Below, piece after piece: positions 45,870 to 57,234 of a stretch of 64,000 bases of DNA (positions are counted from its first letter, which is position 1; every line of letters begins with the position of its first letter). The notes beneath the pieces are model-generated. The model worked only from the letters and a program-made list of their open reading frames with translations, had not been told where the DNA came from and searched no databases. The DNA is taken from assembly GCA_012845835.1 (NCBI GenBank), contig JABAKD010000017.1:7401600-7465599 (forward strand). The letters are read 5' to 3'. Both the position numbers and the translations under genes were made by a program. Origin of the DNA: Undaria pinnatifida. Its lineage: Eukaryota > Sar > Phaeophyceae > Laminariales > Alariaceae.

Positions 45870-46560
45870 GCATCAAGACAGGCAGCACTTGACGTAGGCA
45901 AGGGGGGTAGCACAAGAAAATGTCGCCCAAAACGCCCACACCCATCGCACGAAAACAGGCAGCATTTAACCTGCGTGCAGTGTAGGCTGGGGGTAGCACA
46001 GAAAAGGGTGGCCCAAGAAGCCCACGCGCATCGCACCAAAACAGGCAGCATTTATCCCATGCACAGTGTAGGGGGGCAGCACAGCAGAGTGTCGCCTAAC
46101 ACGTCGACGTTAATCGCACCAAAACAGACAGCATTTAAGCTAGGGGCAGTATAGGGGTGGGTAGAACCGCAGGAGATCGTACAGCTAGCCGCATACAACG
46201 GGCAGCATCTGCTCCGACAGTAGTGTGTGGGAGGGTAGCACAGTAGAAGATCGCGCAGCCAACCGTATAAAAAACGAGCAGCATCTGCTTCAACAGTAGT
46301 GTATGGGGGGGTAGCACAGTAGAGGATCACGCAGCCAACCGTATAAATAACGGGCAGCATCTGCCCTTGCACAGTAGAGGATCGCACAGCTAGCCGCATA
46401 AAATCGGGCAGCATCTGCCCAACCACAGTAGTGTGGGGGGGTTGCACAGTAGAGGATCGAGCAGCCAACCGAATAAAAAACGAGCAGTATCTGCCCCAAC
46501 GGTAATCTAGGGGGGAGTAGCACAGTTGAGGGTTGCACATGTACCAACCAGAGGATAAGA
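45870..46560. repeat. Minisatellite, about nine units of ~75-85 bp
   Basis: Units contain GGCAGCAT(T/C)T, a G-rich run followed by TAGCACAG, then GTCGC/GATCGC and CGCAC(C/G)AAAAC or CCGTATAAAAAAC. The first three units are about 80-85 bp, the later ones about 76 bp and one is shortened. Lies about 400 bp upstream of the gag start of the minus-strand retroelement, where its 5' untranslated region or LTR would be. Confidence 0.8.
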
Positions 46561-46604
46561 TCAGTACAACGCCCGAACATAGCAATTTCCCCACCGACCG
46601 CACT

Positions 46605-46930
46605 GTAAGGGGGCGGTAGCGCCTACAGTAGTGCTGCTCGCTGCATTACCGCCGCTGTGTCCATAGGTACCGAAACGAACACCCACGAAGATGGGAAGTA
46701 TAACCCCCGAACCAGGCCGTTTGCCCACCGTCCGCACTATTAATATAGGGGGACGATCGCGCCTACATTAGCAGCATCGTGAAGGGCAGCACATGTACCG
46801 GCTGCAGTAAGAAGACGGCCTAACGCCCGAAAAATAGAAAGTACTTACCCACATCGACCCCACTATAATTGGACAGTTGCGTCGACAGCAGTGCGGTGTG
46901 CCGCACTATCGCAGCTGTGTCCATACAAAA
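46605..46930. repeat. Degenerate tandem repeat, period about 125-140 bp
   Basis: GGGGGCGGTAGCGCCTACAG near 46608 recurs in diverged form near 46748 and 46871, and a GCTGTGTCCATA tail follows the first and third units. Confidence 0.5.
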
Positions 46931-47854
46931 AGTGGTACTAGCCCCCGTGTACCCACGAACGGTGGAATATGGGGACCGACCGCTTTTTCCAAAAAAGAAG
47001 TCAGCACAGAGTTTCAGCGTTTACTAAAGTCGTGTTCTTGTCACGGGATGGCCAAGACGAAAATCTCTCGAATCGGACTGGTAAGGAGCACTCGCACACG
47101 AAGGGTGTCAGAGCTGCATTGCTGCAACTGTGGACGCTGCGGCATTGAAGGGTCGGGCAATGTGGTGAATGGGGAGGAGCAACGTAGGCGGCTTGTCTGC
47201 TGTACAGTGACTTCTACAGCAAGGAATTCGGCGGTATATGGCTTGCACTGACAGCGAGCCCATTATGCTGTACTGTAGTTGGTAGCGCTGCGAACATGAT
47301 GGTGGGTGAAGCTATGTGACGCAGTGGGGCGCTGTTGTTCGCGAAAAATCGGGGAGGGCTCCGGGTTGCATCAAATTAGTAGATGTACTATTTTCAACAG
47401 ACAGGGGGCACAGTTTGTCCGACGCGCAAGAGAGATCAGCGTATGTACTGAAACCCATACGATAACGCGTGTACTAGAAAAAATGCCAAGCGAGAAAGCC
47501 CAAACTTTCCGCGAGCACCCCCTGTCCCCCCCCAAGGAAGACCACAAGGAACGAGCCCCGATATGAGCTCCTACACTGCGGTGCCCGTAGACCAAGGAGG
47601 CTTCGCGAAGGTCGGTATGGCTCCATCAGCAAGGGTGTATGCAGGCCGATGGGCTCTATCAGCAAGCGAAGTCCCGTCGCTGGTCCCTCGAAGGATTGAC
47701 TCCAGTATACTCTTGTCCGTGGCGTGTCGTGCATATGCCTCGGTCCCGAAGCGCAAACAAAAGTTCAGGTCCACGGGCGATCTTGGGGCTTGTGCTGACA
47801 GCTCGCGGAGACGTTCAGTGCAACATGCCGGCTGAGCGCAGAGCGATCAAGTCT
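46931..47854. other. Stretch without recognised genes
   Basis: Short frames only; 46877-47251 (124 codons, Cys-rich) has no recognisable domain or splice context. Confidence 0.3.
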
Positions 47855-48051
47855 GATGGGTGGGGCTTGGGCAGTTCTGCTGCGGAGTGGCCCATGTGAC
47901 CAGCTGGCGGGGAACTGATGCGACCAAAAGCCGAGACGAGGAGTGTGACCCTGATGGGTGAGGCGTGGGCATCTCCACTGCGGAGTGGTCCATGTCACCA
48001 GCTGGCGGGAAACTGATGCGACCAAAAGCTGAGACAAGGAGTATGCTTCGA
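47855..48051. repeat. 98-bp tandem repeat, two copies
   Basis: GATGGGTGGGGCTTGGGCA at 47855 recurs at 47953. Both units contain CTGCGGAGTGG, ACCAGCTGGCGGG and ACTGATGCGACCAAAAGC. Confidence 0.85.
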
Positions 48052-48330
48052 AGAGCAGTGTCGTCCGCACGTAGTCAGAATGTGTCGTCCGTGTTGTACG
48101 TAAATGGCGACCAACAAGAGGAGCCCCTTCCATCTCACTGCTGTTGTGGTCGCCGTTGGAGGAGGAAGGGCGCTCCCTCCATTGAGAAGCCAGTGGTGAA
48201 AGAACAGGGGTTGTGGGTTCGATGGAAAACACAATCAAAATCGCTACGAAAACAACTATCGGAGAGATGGAAGGAACGCTTCCACAACAGCAAGTCAACC
48301 TAAAGACGACGCCATATTGTAGCGGAATAA

Positions 48331-48578
48331 GGCGGGGACGCAGAGTGTCCCCTGCAGGTCTGCCAATGGAGCAGATTCACGGAGAGTACTCACTTTCTTA
48401 GCCTTGGCAGAGACGTAGCTTTATTTGACTCCACCAGAGCCCCGGGTGACTTTTGAGATCGACGACACGTGCCTCCGATCTATTTCCTGATTATCCCGAT
48501 TATGAAACGCTAACCTTATCATACGAAACCCATCCCAATTATCTCAATTCGGATGATTACAGGCCTTTCGAGCCCGTA
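48331..48578 (+). repeat. Dispersed repeat R2, copy C (truncated)
   Basis: Matches copies A and B from GGCGGGGACGCAGAGTGTCC to AGGCCTTTCGAGCCCGTA, then stops before the 105-bp module is complete. Confidence 0.7.
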
Positions 48579-50447
48579 CCTCAACATACATATATAATTG
48601 CTACCGGAGGGTATATTTGTGTAAAATGGAGTACGAGTGGTAAGCATGGCAGTCGTTCTTGCCAGCGGATGATGAGACATTCGAATAATTTATCGATCAA
48701 CTAAGAGGGACGTTTCCTGCATCGGCTTAGGCCGCGGAAGCGCAAGCTCTGGCGAAGGCCAATAATGCACCTAGACCACGTTTAGCAGTAAGAATACGGA
48801 CCGAACACCGTTTGTGCTTCAAACATCAAGGCAACATCAACGCACGTACTAGCGGAGCACGAGTAGGTACATATGGTATGTTCACGGCTGCCGTCTCGAA
48901 CGTGCTGCTTCTGCAAGCTAGGCTAACCATTCAGTGCTATACACTAAAAATATATTTAAATGTATAGTCTAGATATATTGCAGTGCCGATACGGAGGTGT
49001 GAAGGTATAAGGCGGGGATACAAAAGGCGGGGATACCACAACAATAATCGACCGCGACTATGCTAACGTCTAGCAAAAACGAAAAAAGTTCTGTCTGGCC
49101 GGTGCTGGAATGTGTTCCGCGCTACAGTATACGTATTTCAGCACCAAGAATAGGTTGAGATTGTTGCCGTAAAATGTTCAAAATGGGTGTTCGGCGCCAA
49201 AAAAACATTTAACGCACGATATGTAATTGGAAATTGCTGGCCGCTCACACGCGAGCCATTAGTTATAGTGGTTTCTTTCTAAGGTTTAAAGCAGTCTCTT
49301 TGGCCGTTTTTCAAGACCCGTGTGATGGCCCCCGTTAAGGGGCTGGCGATCTCTCGTTAAAATCTACAGTACGTCCAGTTTTACATACCTGGTACTTTAT
49401 TCTGTAACGGACGGAAAGTCCATTAAAGTAGGCAAAGGCTGTGCAGACAAAAAATTAAGGTATCGTTTGTATACCCCGATTTTCTATGTCAAGGGGTTCA
49501 TTTTACAAGGGACCATCTGATGCTTGCTACATAGACTTGGTATGATAGGTTTGGGCTAAGGAAGCTGAAACACGATCTCACAGCTGAAGTATTTTATATA
49601 TGATGACATCGTATTGTGTTATTTATCATGTATAACAATATTTTTTCCGCTTGGACATACACATGTATCGCGTTGAAAATACTCTCTTCACAAGTCACAC
49701 TCCTACAGACTCGACAAAACTAGTCGAAATTGGTGATATGGTCACTTCTGGCGCTGCTGATACTGGTAAATCGGAACTCGGCCATGGGGCCAAGCGGTAG
49801 TAGGCAAAAGCAACCGGACCTCTAGTGAGACCGTGAGTGGCATACCACGTGCGCACAGCAGAGTATGAGTACCAAAAGCCTCATGTACAAGCACCCAATA
49901 GTACACTTTGTATCGATATCATATCACCATGCAAACATTTACGGAGGAGGCCTCCGTTGAAGACCGAATGCCCCCAACACCTCCTAGAGGACGTCACGAA
50001 CAGCAATGCATTGGTCGGTGGATGGTCTGAGGTCTGCTGGAAGCTCTATCGTGGTTCTATTGGTCGAGGCTAGCTCGGAATGGGCCTGAGACGAGGCCCT
50101 GTGCGATGTGTCATCGACAATTTCTCGGGGTAAGACGTGAACAAAAACGCACAGAGCGCGTACACGCTGACATGCCGATGCGAACCGCCTGTGACTATTG
50201 CCATGCCTGGTTGGGCTGCCATTCATCCGCCGTTTTGACGTTTCTGTGCAGAACGACACCCCCGAATACGAGGGCATCTGTCTGCGGGCTGTCCCAGCAG
50301 GGGTTTGACCCCGTTGAGTTCAGTATGTTCGCTATCCCGCCGAATGAAACAGCTGTTTCGACTAAAAGAGCTCCTTAACAAACGATGTTGATTTCTCACT
50401 CCACCCTGCACCGCATCCGCACGCCTCCATCGCTTCCGGTCATACAG
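48579..50447. other. Stretch upstream of membrane-protein gene copy B
   Basis: No confirmed exon. A frame near 50283-50375 reading QQGFDPVEFSMFAIPPNETA follows a CTGTGCAG acceptor-like site and could be a decayed upstream exon, but lacks a convincing donor. Confidence 0.3.
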
Positions 50448-50562
50448 GGAATGGGTGTACATATATCTGCACGATCCGACGACCAACATAACATCAACCG
50501 GGATCCAGACATCCTACAGTTGCATCACCAGCGCATCGAGCAGCCACACCTTCACGTACTTG
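50448..50562 (+). CDS. Copy B exon (EWVYIYLHDPTTN)
   Basis: Acceptor GGTCATACAG, donor GTATGC. 115 bp as in copy A; encodes EWVYIYLHDPTTNITSTG and ends HTFTYL. Confidence 0.65.
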
Positions 50563-50897
50563 GTATGCATGGGATTGCGCTTTGATGTGGTAGCTGCTAC
50601 CCATTGCTTTCGAAAATACACCATTAATGCAATATTAGTTCTAGCCTCTCTTGACTCGAGATTTCACGAGCCGTGCAGAAGACCGCTAGGTTATTGCATA
50701 ATTGATAGAGTTTGAATTTGTTGATTGAAGTTCGTCCCAGGTAAGTAGAGTAGTGCTACCAAATTGCGAATAACGTGTTGTGTGCAGCACCTGCTACTTT
50801 AGCTCCGGGTACACCGCCATGTACATCAAAACTGTTGACGCAATTTCCCATCGCAAATCGTTTCCAATTTAACTGCTCACGCTCACCTACTTACCAG

Positions 50898-50990
50898 GGG
50901 ATCGGACTTACCGAGCAGCGCAACCTCAACAAGGACGACGTTGCCTCGTACAACGCTCTGTCGGTGACCACATCTATTTTCAAGGACGAG
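50898..50990 (+). CDS. Copy B exon (GIGLTEQRNLNKD)
   Basis: Acceptor CTTACCAG, donor GTGATC (weaker than the GTGAGT of copy A). 93 bp; encodes GIGLTEQRNLNKDDVASYNA and ends FKDE. Confidence 0.65.
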
Positions 50991-51367
50991 GTGATCAGTG
51001 CCTGATATCTATCCTCAACTACGGACATACAGAAGAAGGAACTGTGTGCGCCGCTTGTTGAAATACTTTTCCGTTTGTTCGGCCCAGGTTCCCCTATTGC
51101 CGGGGTGACAGTTGTTCAATTGGGGCATTGCCCCGCACTTGTGTTAAAATGTATGGGGCTAACCAAATCGCAATACTGGCACAGCAGTAATATTATTCAC
51201 GGTATTTTTGGTGTTTTAACTGTAAACTTTATTGAGCAGGCTGCGTTTCTCAAGCACACTTTATCCCAATCGGTCAATCGCGCTGACGGCTCTCCTTAAT
51301 TATCCACGTTATCGTGTAAGATCTGTTTCACCAACTGCTGCAAATCCCGCGAACCACATTCCACCAG

Positions 51368-51502
51368 GTAAAGGCCAACGTAACCGATCCTTACGCCTAC
51401 TTGGCGATTCAGTTGCAGCAGGAGCCGAACTCCTATGAGATCGTGACAGAAATGACCCGTTCGATGTCGCAGAGATGCTTGGCAACATCGGCGGCTTTTG
51501 GG
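51368..51502 (+). pseudogene. Copy B exon with one-base deletion
   Basis: Acceptor ATTCCACCAG, donor GTAAGT. One base shorter than its partner 25810-25945; the shift lies near 51453, between the YEIVTEM and Asp-Pro-Phe-Asp-Val coding stretches. Confidence 0.7.
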
Positions 51503-51794
51503 GTAAGTCTACGGTACCTTCAGATTGGTGTGTATTTGTGCTCCATGCCAGAGCAGTACACCACACCGATCGATCCACCATCTCTCTGCATTGCGGAAGA
51601 TTGATATGATTGTTCGCGAAATAAATAGAAAATACAATAAATACGTCAGTGGATAGGGTATTATGGGCCATTAGAAACAAACTTCGGAAACGGTGCAGCG
51701 CATCTCTCGATAAAGGCGTAACGAGTGGTCTCAAGCTCTCGGGTTGTGACATCTTGCTTGGTAGGCTAATGTTATAGAAAAAAAGTATATATAC

Positions 51795-52580
51795 ATATAT
51801 TTCTGTTGAGCACAGCATCTAGTCGCACGGTGTACTATGCCTACATGTCTGACAGTGTATGAAATGGTTGTCAATTAACCTTGAATTTATCAGAGAGAAC
51901 TTCTCCCGTCCAGCACGACAACACTGCAGGACTGTGTAGGCCTTGTATATGAGGGGTTAGGGCATCCCAGGTTGGACTCACGACTGCACCAACTTCTCTT
52001 ATTGTATTTTGTAGCGTGTAATAAAGATTGGGGCAAAGTCTTACGACGATCCACGCAAGGGCAAACGATAGAAGCGCCTTGAGGAAAGAAGAGGCACCCT
52101 TACGGTAAGATGGGAGCCATTGTCTTGTCGGCGGAAAATGTTTTGCCCGACTCTTTGTCACCTGAATCCACGGAGATCCCACCACCACATTTCGTGCATC
52201 AAGAATACCTCTGCAGCGGCTACCGTTCATACAAATCTTTACCACTATTTGTTACTTTGCAAGGCAAGAAAGTGTACTTGCGACCCGAACATAGTGTACT
52301 CTGAACCACTGGGAGAGAACTTTGGGAGCGGTACAGAGCACCGTGCGAAAAGACGAAACGGGCTGTCTTTAGCCCCCGGGTTCGGATGTCTTGCCTGGTG
52401 AGTCAATGTCGTAGGCAAATATGTTGCCGACGAGCACAGCACTTGCGCATCTAGTTGTACAGGGTACCATTGTGTCGGTATATCTACTCGTATATGAATG
52501 GTTTCTAAAGCGTTTCTGCACTTCTGAGGAAAGCTCAGTCGAACATGACAACGGTGCAGGACTGTGTAAGCCGTGGCCCG
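51795..52580. repeat. Direct ~145-bp repeats in the last intron of copy B
   Basis: 51800-51945 and 52425-52578 share GAGCACAGCA, CATCTAGT, TATGAATGGTT-like and ACGACAAC/ATGACAAC with GTGCAGGACTGTGTAGGCC-type ends. This partly explains why this intron (1.2 kb) is longer than the 0.5-kb intron of copy A. Confidence 0.5.
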
Positions 52581-52731
52581 CCGTGCACGCCCTCCACTCG
52601 CAAAACAGAGAGTTATTGAATTGCAATGGACAGTCAAGCCGGAGGACATGAAGAGCTTCCGCATTTTGTTTTTCACGCATGTGCGCTCCACGCGGCCACT
52701 TCCCTTTCGTCGTGAATGCTCCGCGGCGTAG

Positions 52732-53072
52732 ATCTGATTCTGATCCTATGGCCTATTTTTTTCATAGCGGCGCCTCAACAAGAACCCCATCTAAAATCGC
52801 GTGAATTTGTGAAGCCGGCAAGGAAGGCAGCGGAGCAACTAGGGGGTACCGTGGAAATTCCAACGCCGTTGAAACACATCATGGCATCTAGCGGCGGCCA
52901 CGGAAAGAGCATCGATACCGCACAAAACAAATTGAGCGATCTTACTGGGAACCTGCGTCATCGATCGAGTTACATGCTCAACGGTAGACGCATGGTTTTG
53001 GAGGTTTGGAAGTATCGCTCCAGGATGGTGTCATCGCCCAGAGTGGGTCCCGCGTGCGATAACCATTGCTGA
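52732..53072 (+). CDS. Copy B exon, membrane span and tail
   Basis: Acceptor CGCGGCGTAG. Starts with two bases finishing a split Asp codon, then LILILWPIFFIAAPQQEPHL and a basic tail. The frame runs to a stop at 53070-53072; similarity to copy A fades after the first 40 residues or so. Confidence 0.6.
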
Positions 53073-53676
53073 CTGGGGTGCGTTCCTCGCTCGGCAACCC
53101 AGATACCGCAATAGGTTGAATACGACACCTCTTGAGAGTGTCCTGGGCTGGAGCGGATCCCTGTTGCGATAAAGCACTGCATTGGAGTGGTCTCGTCACT
53201 TTTGGCGGGATGGAAATTGTAACCGCCAGAATTACGTGATCGTTAGCTGCGGGTCCTCAAACATTCGGGTTGGCCTTCAACTATTAAAATTCCCCTTCTT
53301 GCTGGTTGCAGCGTTTATGGAGTGAAAAAACAGCCGGTGGGCTCTCATACTTGGGGGTTCACCTCTGTCAGCGCGTTTTGTTACAATATGCGGGGTGCCT
53401 GATCTCAGCCAAGACCCTTCCCTCGTGCTCACCACGACAGGAGCACCCTTGTGTAGCATATTGATGATGTTGGGGTTAGGGGTGTAATGTTACCGTCCCG
53501 CCCCGTTCCCGCCGCTATCACCAGTACCGTCCCGTCAATATACCGTGAACAGCTTTAGAAAATTACACCCAAGGCCGCATTTGGACCATTGCAAAGACGT
53601 CGCAGATGTCTTCTTATTGTAGCGACACATGCTATGCCCTAGAGCGAGCGGCTAATCTCTCTAGGCGGAGATATTA
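53073..53676. other. Stretch without recognised genes
   Basis: No motif or supported frame. A TTACCGTCCCGCCCCGTTCC / GTACCGTCCCGTCAATATAC pair near 53490-53545 is weakly repetitive. Confidence 0.3.
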
Positions 53677-53930
53677 TAAAAATTAAAATACACTCCCGCT
53701 GTGAGATCGAAGATTTCGTCGAAACTCATCTTTGCAAGCTGTGTGTGATACTCCGATCGCGCGCATTACGAGTTGTGTGTCCTCATTAAGGATATAGGTC
53801 GGCGACTCCCCTTACAACTACAGTGTAGCTATCAGGGTCAACAGGATGATTATAGTCAGTCTGTGCGCGTAAACTATAAAACCCGTTTCTGAGGGGGACA
53901 AAATCTGACAGCTGTGAAGGGAAAGGGGGC
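53677..53930 (+). repeat. Dispersed repeat R1, copy 3
   Basis: Nearly identical to 3234-3485, including GATTTCGTCGAAACTCATCT and the run-on into GGGCCTGGTTTTGATCAAAA. Confidence 0.8.
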
Positions 53931-55430
53931 CTGGTTTTGATCAAAAGCGAGCGGGTTTGGAGGGGGGGGGGGGGGCAAGGGGCAATTTGAGCATGTAAGC
54001 TATAAATCTTTTCGAGGGGATAAATCTGACGGTTTTGGCACCAGTATATTATTGGGGGCGGGTTTGGGGGGGGGGGGGGGTTGGGGCGGGGGGGGGGGGG
54101 GGGGGGGGGGAAGGGCTTCAGGTGAGGGGTTTGTTATACGTGTGGTGCTAGGTCTAGGCGATGGTGCGGGTGATGGGGAAGAAGGGCGCGTTCGAGGCGG
54201 GGGGGGGGGACACAGCGGCATGGATGGCTCTCGAAAGATAATGAGGTGATATCCTGTGCGTGAAGTGTTATTAATGTGGCGGATTTCGATATTTGGTGGG
54301 GCGTTTGAGTAAGGGAGAGCAAGAGGGGGGGGGGGGGGGGGGGGGGGGATTTTTTAGGGGGTTTAGGTCACAAATAATATTCAAATACACTTCGGCTGTG
54401 AAATCAAAGATATGTAGCAGCTTGTTATACGCGTGAATGGGGGGGGAGGGAGGGGGGGCAAGGGCTTCAGGTGAGTGGTTTGTTATACGTGTGGTGCTAG
54501 GTCTAGGCGATGGTGCGGGTGATGGGGAAGAAGGGCGCGTTCGAGGCGGGGGGGGGGGACACAGCGGCATGGATGGCTCTCGAAAGATAATGAGGTGATA
54601 TCCTGTGCGTGAAGTGTTTATTAATGTGGCGGATTTCGATATTTGGTGGGGCGTTTGAGTAAGGGAGAGCAAGAGGGGGGGGGGGGGGGGGGGGGGGGGA
54701 TTTTTTAGGGGGTTTAGGTCACAAATAATATTCAAATACACTTCGGCTGTGAAATCAAAGATATGTAGCAGCTTGTTATACGCGTGGTTAGGGGGGGGGG
54801 GGGGGGGGGGGGGAAGGGCTTCAGGTGAGGGGTTTGTTACACGTGTGGTGCTAGGTCTAGGCGATGGTGCGGGTGATGGGGAAGAAGGGGGCGTTCGAGG
54901 CGGGGGGGGGGGGGGGACACAGCGGCATGGATGGCTCTCGAAAGATAATGAGGTGATATCTTGTGCGCGAAGTGTTTATTAATGTGGCGGATTTCGATAT
55001 GTGGTGGGGCGTTTGAGTAAGGGAGAGCAAGAGGGGGGGGGGGGGGGGGGGGGAGACTTTTTATGGAGGTTTAGGTCACAAATAATATTCAAATACACTT
55101 CGGCTGTGAGATCAAAGATATGTAGCAGCTTGTTATACGCGTGGTGCTAGGTCTAGGCGATCGTGCAGGTGGTCGGAAAAGAGGGGGCGTTGGAGGGGGG
55201 GGGGCGGGGGGGGGGGGGAAATAATTGAAAACTACGTCATGGATGGTCAGAAAGATAATGACGTGGTATCAACTGCGTATAGGTGTTTATTACTCAGGCC
55301 GATTTTGATTGTGAGTGGGGCGTTTGGACAGATTAGGCGGAAGGGGGGGGCGGAAGGGGAGCGGGGGGGGGGGGGGATCGGGGGACGGAGGGGCCGGGGG
55401 GGGAAAGGGTTGGGTTTTTTTAAAAATGTT
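53931..55430 (+). repeat. G-rich satellite with ~350-bp units
   Basis: Units begin near CACTTCGGCTGTGA at 54388, 54739 and 55096 (spacing 351 and 357 bp), with a partial unit before and a diverged one after. Each carries GTGGTGCTAGGTCTAGGCGA, a first G tract, GGCATGGATGGCTCTCGAAA, TTTATTAATGTGGCGGATTT, and a second G tract of 20 or more. The unit start resembles the R1 start, suggesting common ancestry. Gly- or Pro-rich frames here are artefacts. Confidence 0.85.
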
Positions 55431-55589
55431 TACTTTTCTAGAAGATTTGATGTTTGATGCAGCATGCAACCCAGTGTTTAAGTGTAGTAAATAACGTGTT
55501 AAATCTTCATAATTTGTTGTTGTATGATACATGGATCGAAAGCTAGAATATTTTATAGAATATTTGTAGGTACCATTATTTTCTGACAT

Positions 55590-56720
55590 CGCTAATTATA
55601 AGAAAGAGATACGTATTGTCAAATGCAACCGGCGAGGTGATGTGGTCATGCACTGTTTGTCACCATCATCATACAGTTACCATTATTATCGACATCGCTA
55701 ATTATACGAAAGAGATACGTATTGCCAAATACAGCATGCGAGGTGATGTATGTGGCCATGTGCTGTCTCCGCCATTGATTGAGCATTAGAGGGAGGGATG
55801 CGAATCGTCAGTTTTAAAGGAACGCTTGGTATACATGTGCTCAATTACGATACCTCATTAGTCATACTTGGTATACACGCGCTCAATTACGTTACCTCGT
55901 TAGTAATACTTCGCTTGGCATAGGTGGGGAGGCGATCATGCAGACGGTATGTGCGAAATACCCTACGTATTGGGTTGGTAAGGTTGTTTACCGCAATTTT
56001 AACACATCTACCTGTGCTTCCTTTTCCAATTTTTTTTGTCTCAAATAAATGTACGATTTCACGCCTATGATTTTACCTTGTCGATGTGGGGCTCTGCGGT
56101 CGTCAATTTTAAGTCAGAGATACGTCCTACAAATACATCAGGCGAGGTGGGTATGTGATGTCATGCGATGTCATCACTATTGATCGCGAGGGTGATTTTA
56201 CTTCGTGAGGTAAATGGTACTGTGTTTCGTAGAGGTCGTCTCAGGAGGGTATGCGATGGGTCGGCAGTGTGGTTTATCGCAATTTTATCAGGTCTGCCTG
56301 TGCTTCCTTTTCAACTTATTATTGTCTCAAATGTACGATTTCACGTCCATGATTTTTACCGTGCCGCTGTGGGGCTCTGAGGTCGCCAATTCTCAGACAG
56401 AGATACATCTTACAAATACAGCAGTTGAGGTGGGCATGCAACGTCATATATATGCGATGTCACTACTATTGAAGGCGAGGGTGACTTCCCTTTGTCAGGT
56501 ATATGCTACTGCGTTTCGTAAAGGTTGTCTCACGTGGACATGCGATGTCATCACTATTGAACGCGAGGGTGCCTTTCCTTCCTTAGGAACATTCCACTGC
56601 GTTTGGAATGGTAGAGGTTGTCAGGCAATCATGCAAGCGGATGGAGGCACGAAATACCCTGCGTAATAGGTTGGTCGTGTGGTTTACCGCAGTGTTAACA
56701 TCCCTGTCTGTACTTACTTT
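55590..56720. repeat. Degenerate tandem repeats of ~75 bp and ~290-410 bp
   Basis: GACATCGCTAATTATA...GAGATACGTATTG occurs near 55586 and 55690. Longer units share TTTACCGCAATTTTAACA-like sequence and CTGTGCTTCCTTTTC near 55985, 56275 and 56683, and (A/G)CGAGGGTG with TGCGATGTCATCACTATTGA near 56165, 56455 and 56545. Confidence 0.6.
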
Positions 56721-57234
56721 TCACATTATTATAGACTATATATAGTGTACACTTATACGTCCTGTTTTCTCCCCACTGTCGTCGAAGATGTTGTAGTCCT
56801 GTGGATGTCGCGTCCATGTCTGATGCTCTTGTTAGTGGTGTTCATGAAAACATGCCCTTACATGTAGTAGATGATTGCTCAGTGGTGTTCCTTTCCTTTA
56901 CATCAAGCCAGGTAGTATATGCCAACGCAACCGCTTGCTTGAAAAACGACGAAGAAATTCCTCACACACCTGACACAGAGAAGACGCGGCCCGAAGATTG
57001 TTCAGTATACCGACGGTCAGGAACAGGTTATCGAGCAGCGCACTTGATTTTTACTACCGCTCATCACTCCACCTAAGACACTACGGGCATGCGTTGGACC
57101 CAGTTCGCTGATGCCCAAAACCAATTTCAAAGGAGGTGATGTGGTGGGCGAATGCTATATGTGGAATCTTGATGTAATACGGTGAGGTATACGTGGTTTT
57201 TCGTTTCAGTCCAGAACAGTTTGCAGTTCGGGGA
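56721..57234. other. Stretch without recognised genes
   Basis: A 91-codon frame at 56801-57076 has no recognisable domain. Confidence 0.3.

Larger units (their letters stand above)
50448..53072 (+). pseudogene. Multi-exon membrane protein gene, copy B (frameshifted)
   Basis: Exons 50448-50562, 50898-50990, 51368-51502 and 52732 to about 53072 parallel those of copy A at 115, 93, 135 (136 in A) and a terminal exon, with the same intron phases. Introns differ in length and sequence. Exon 3 of this series has lost one base near 51453: the frame leaves the conserved path after EPNSYEIVTEM, and the Asp-Val-Ala-Glu-Met-Leu-Gly-Asn-Ile-Gly-Gly-Phe-Trp block is encoded only in the neighbouring frame. 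The hydrophobic span (LILILWPIFFIAAPQQEPHL) is intact in the last exon. Copy B is therefore a recent pseudogene unless the missing base is a sequencing error. The 5' part is not identified. Confidence 0.6.

Noticed and set aside
45870-46560. CRISPR array
   Set aside because: Repeats and intervening sequence diverge together, with no constant repeat and unique spacers, and the context is eukaryotic.
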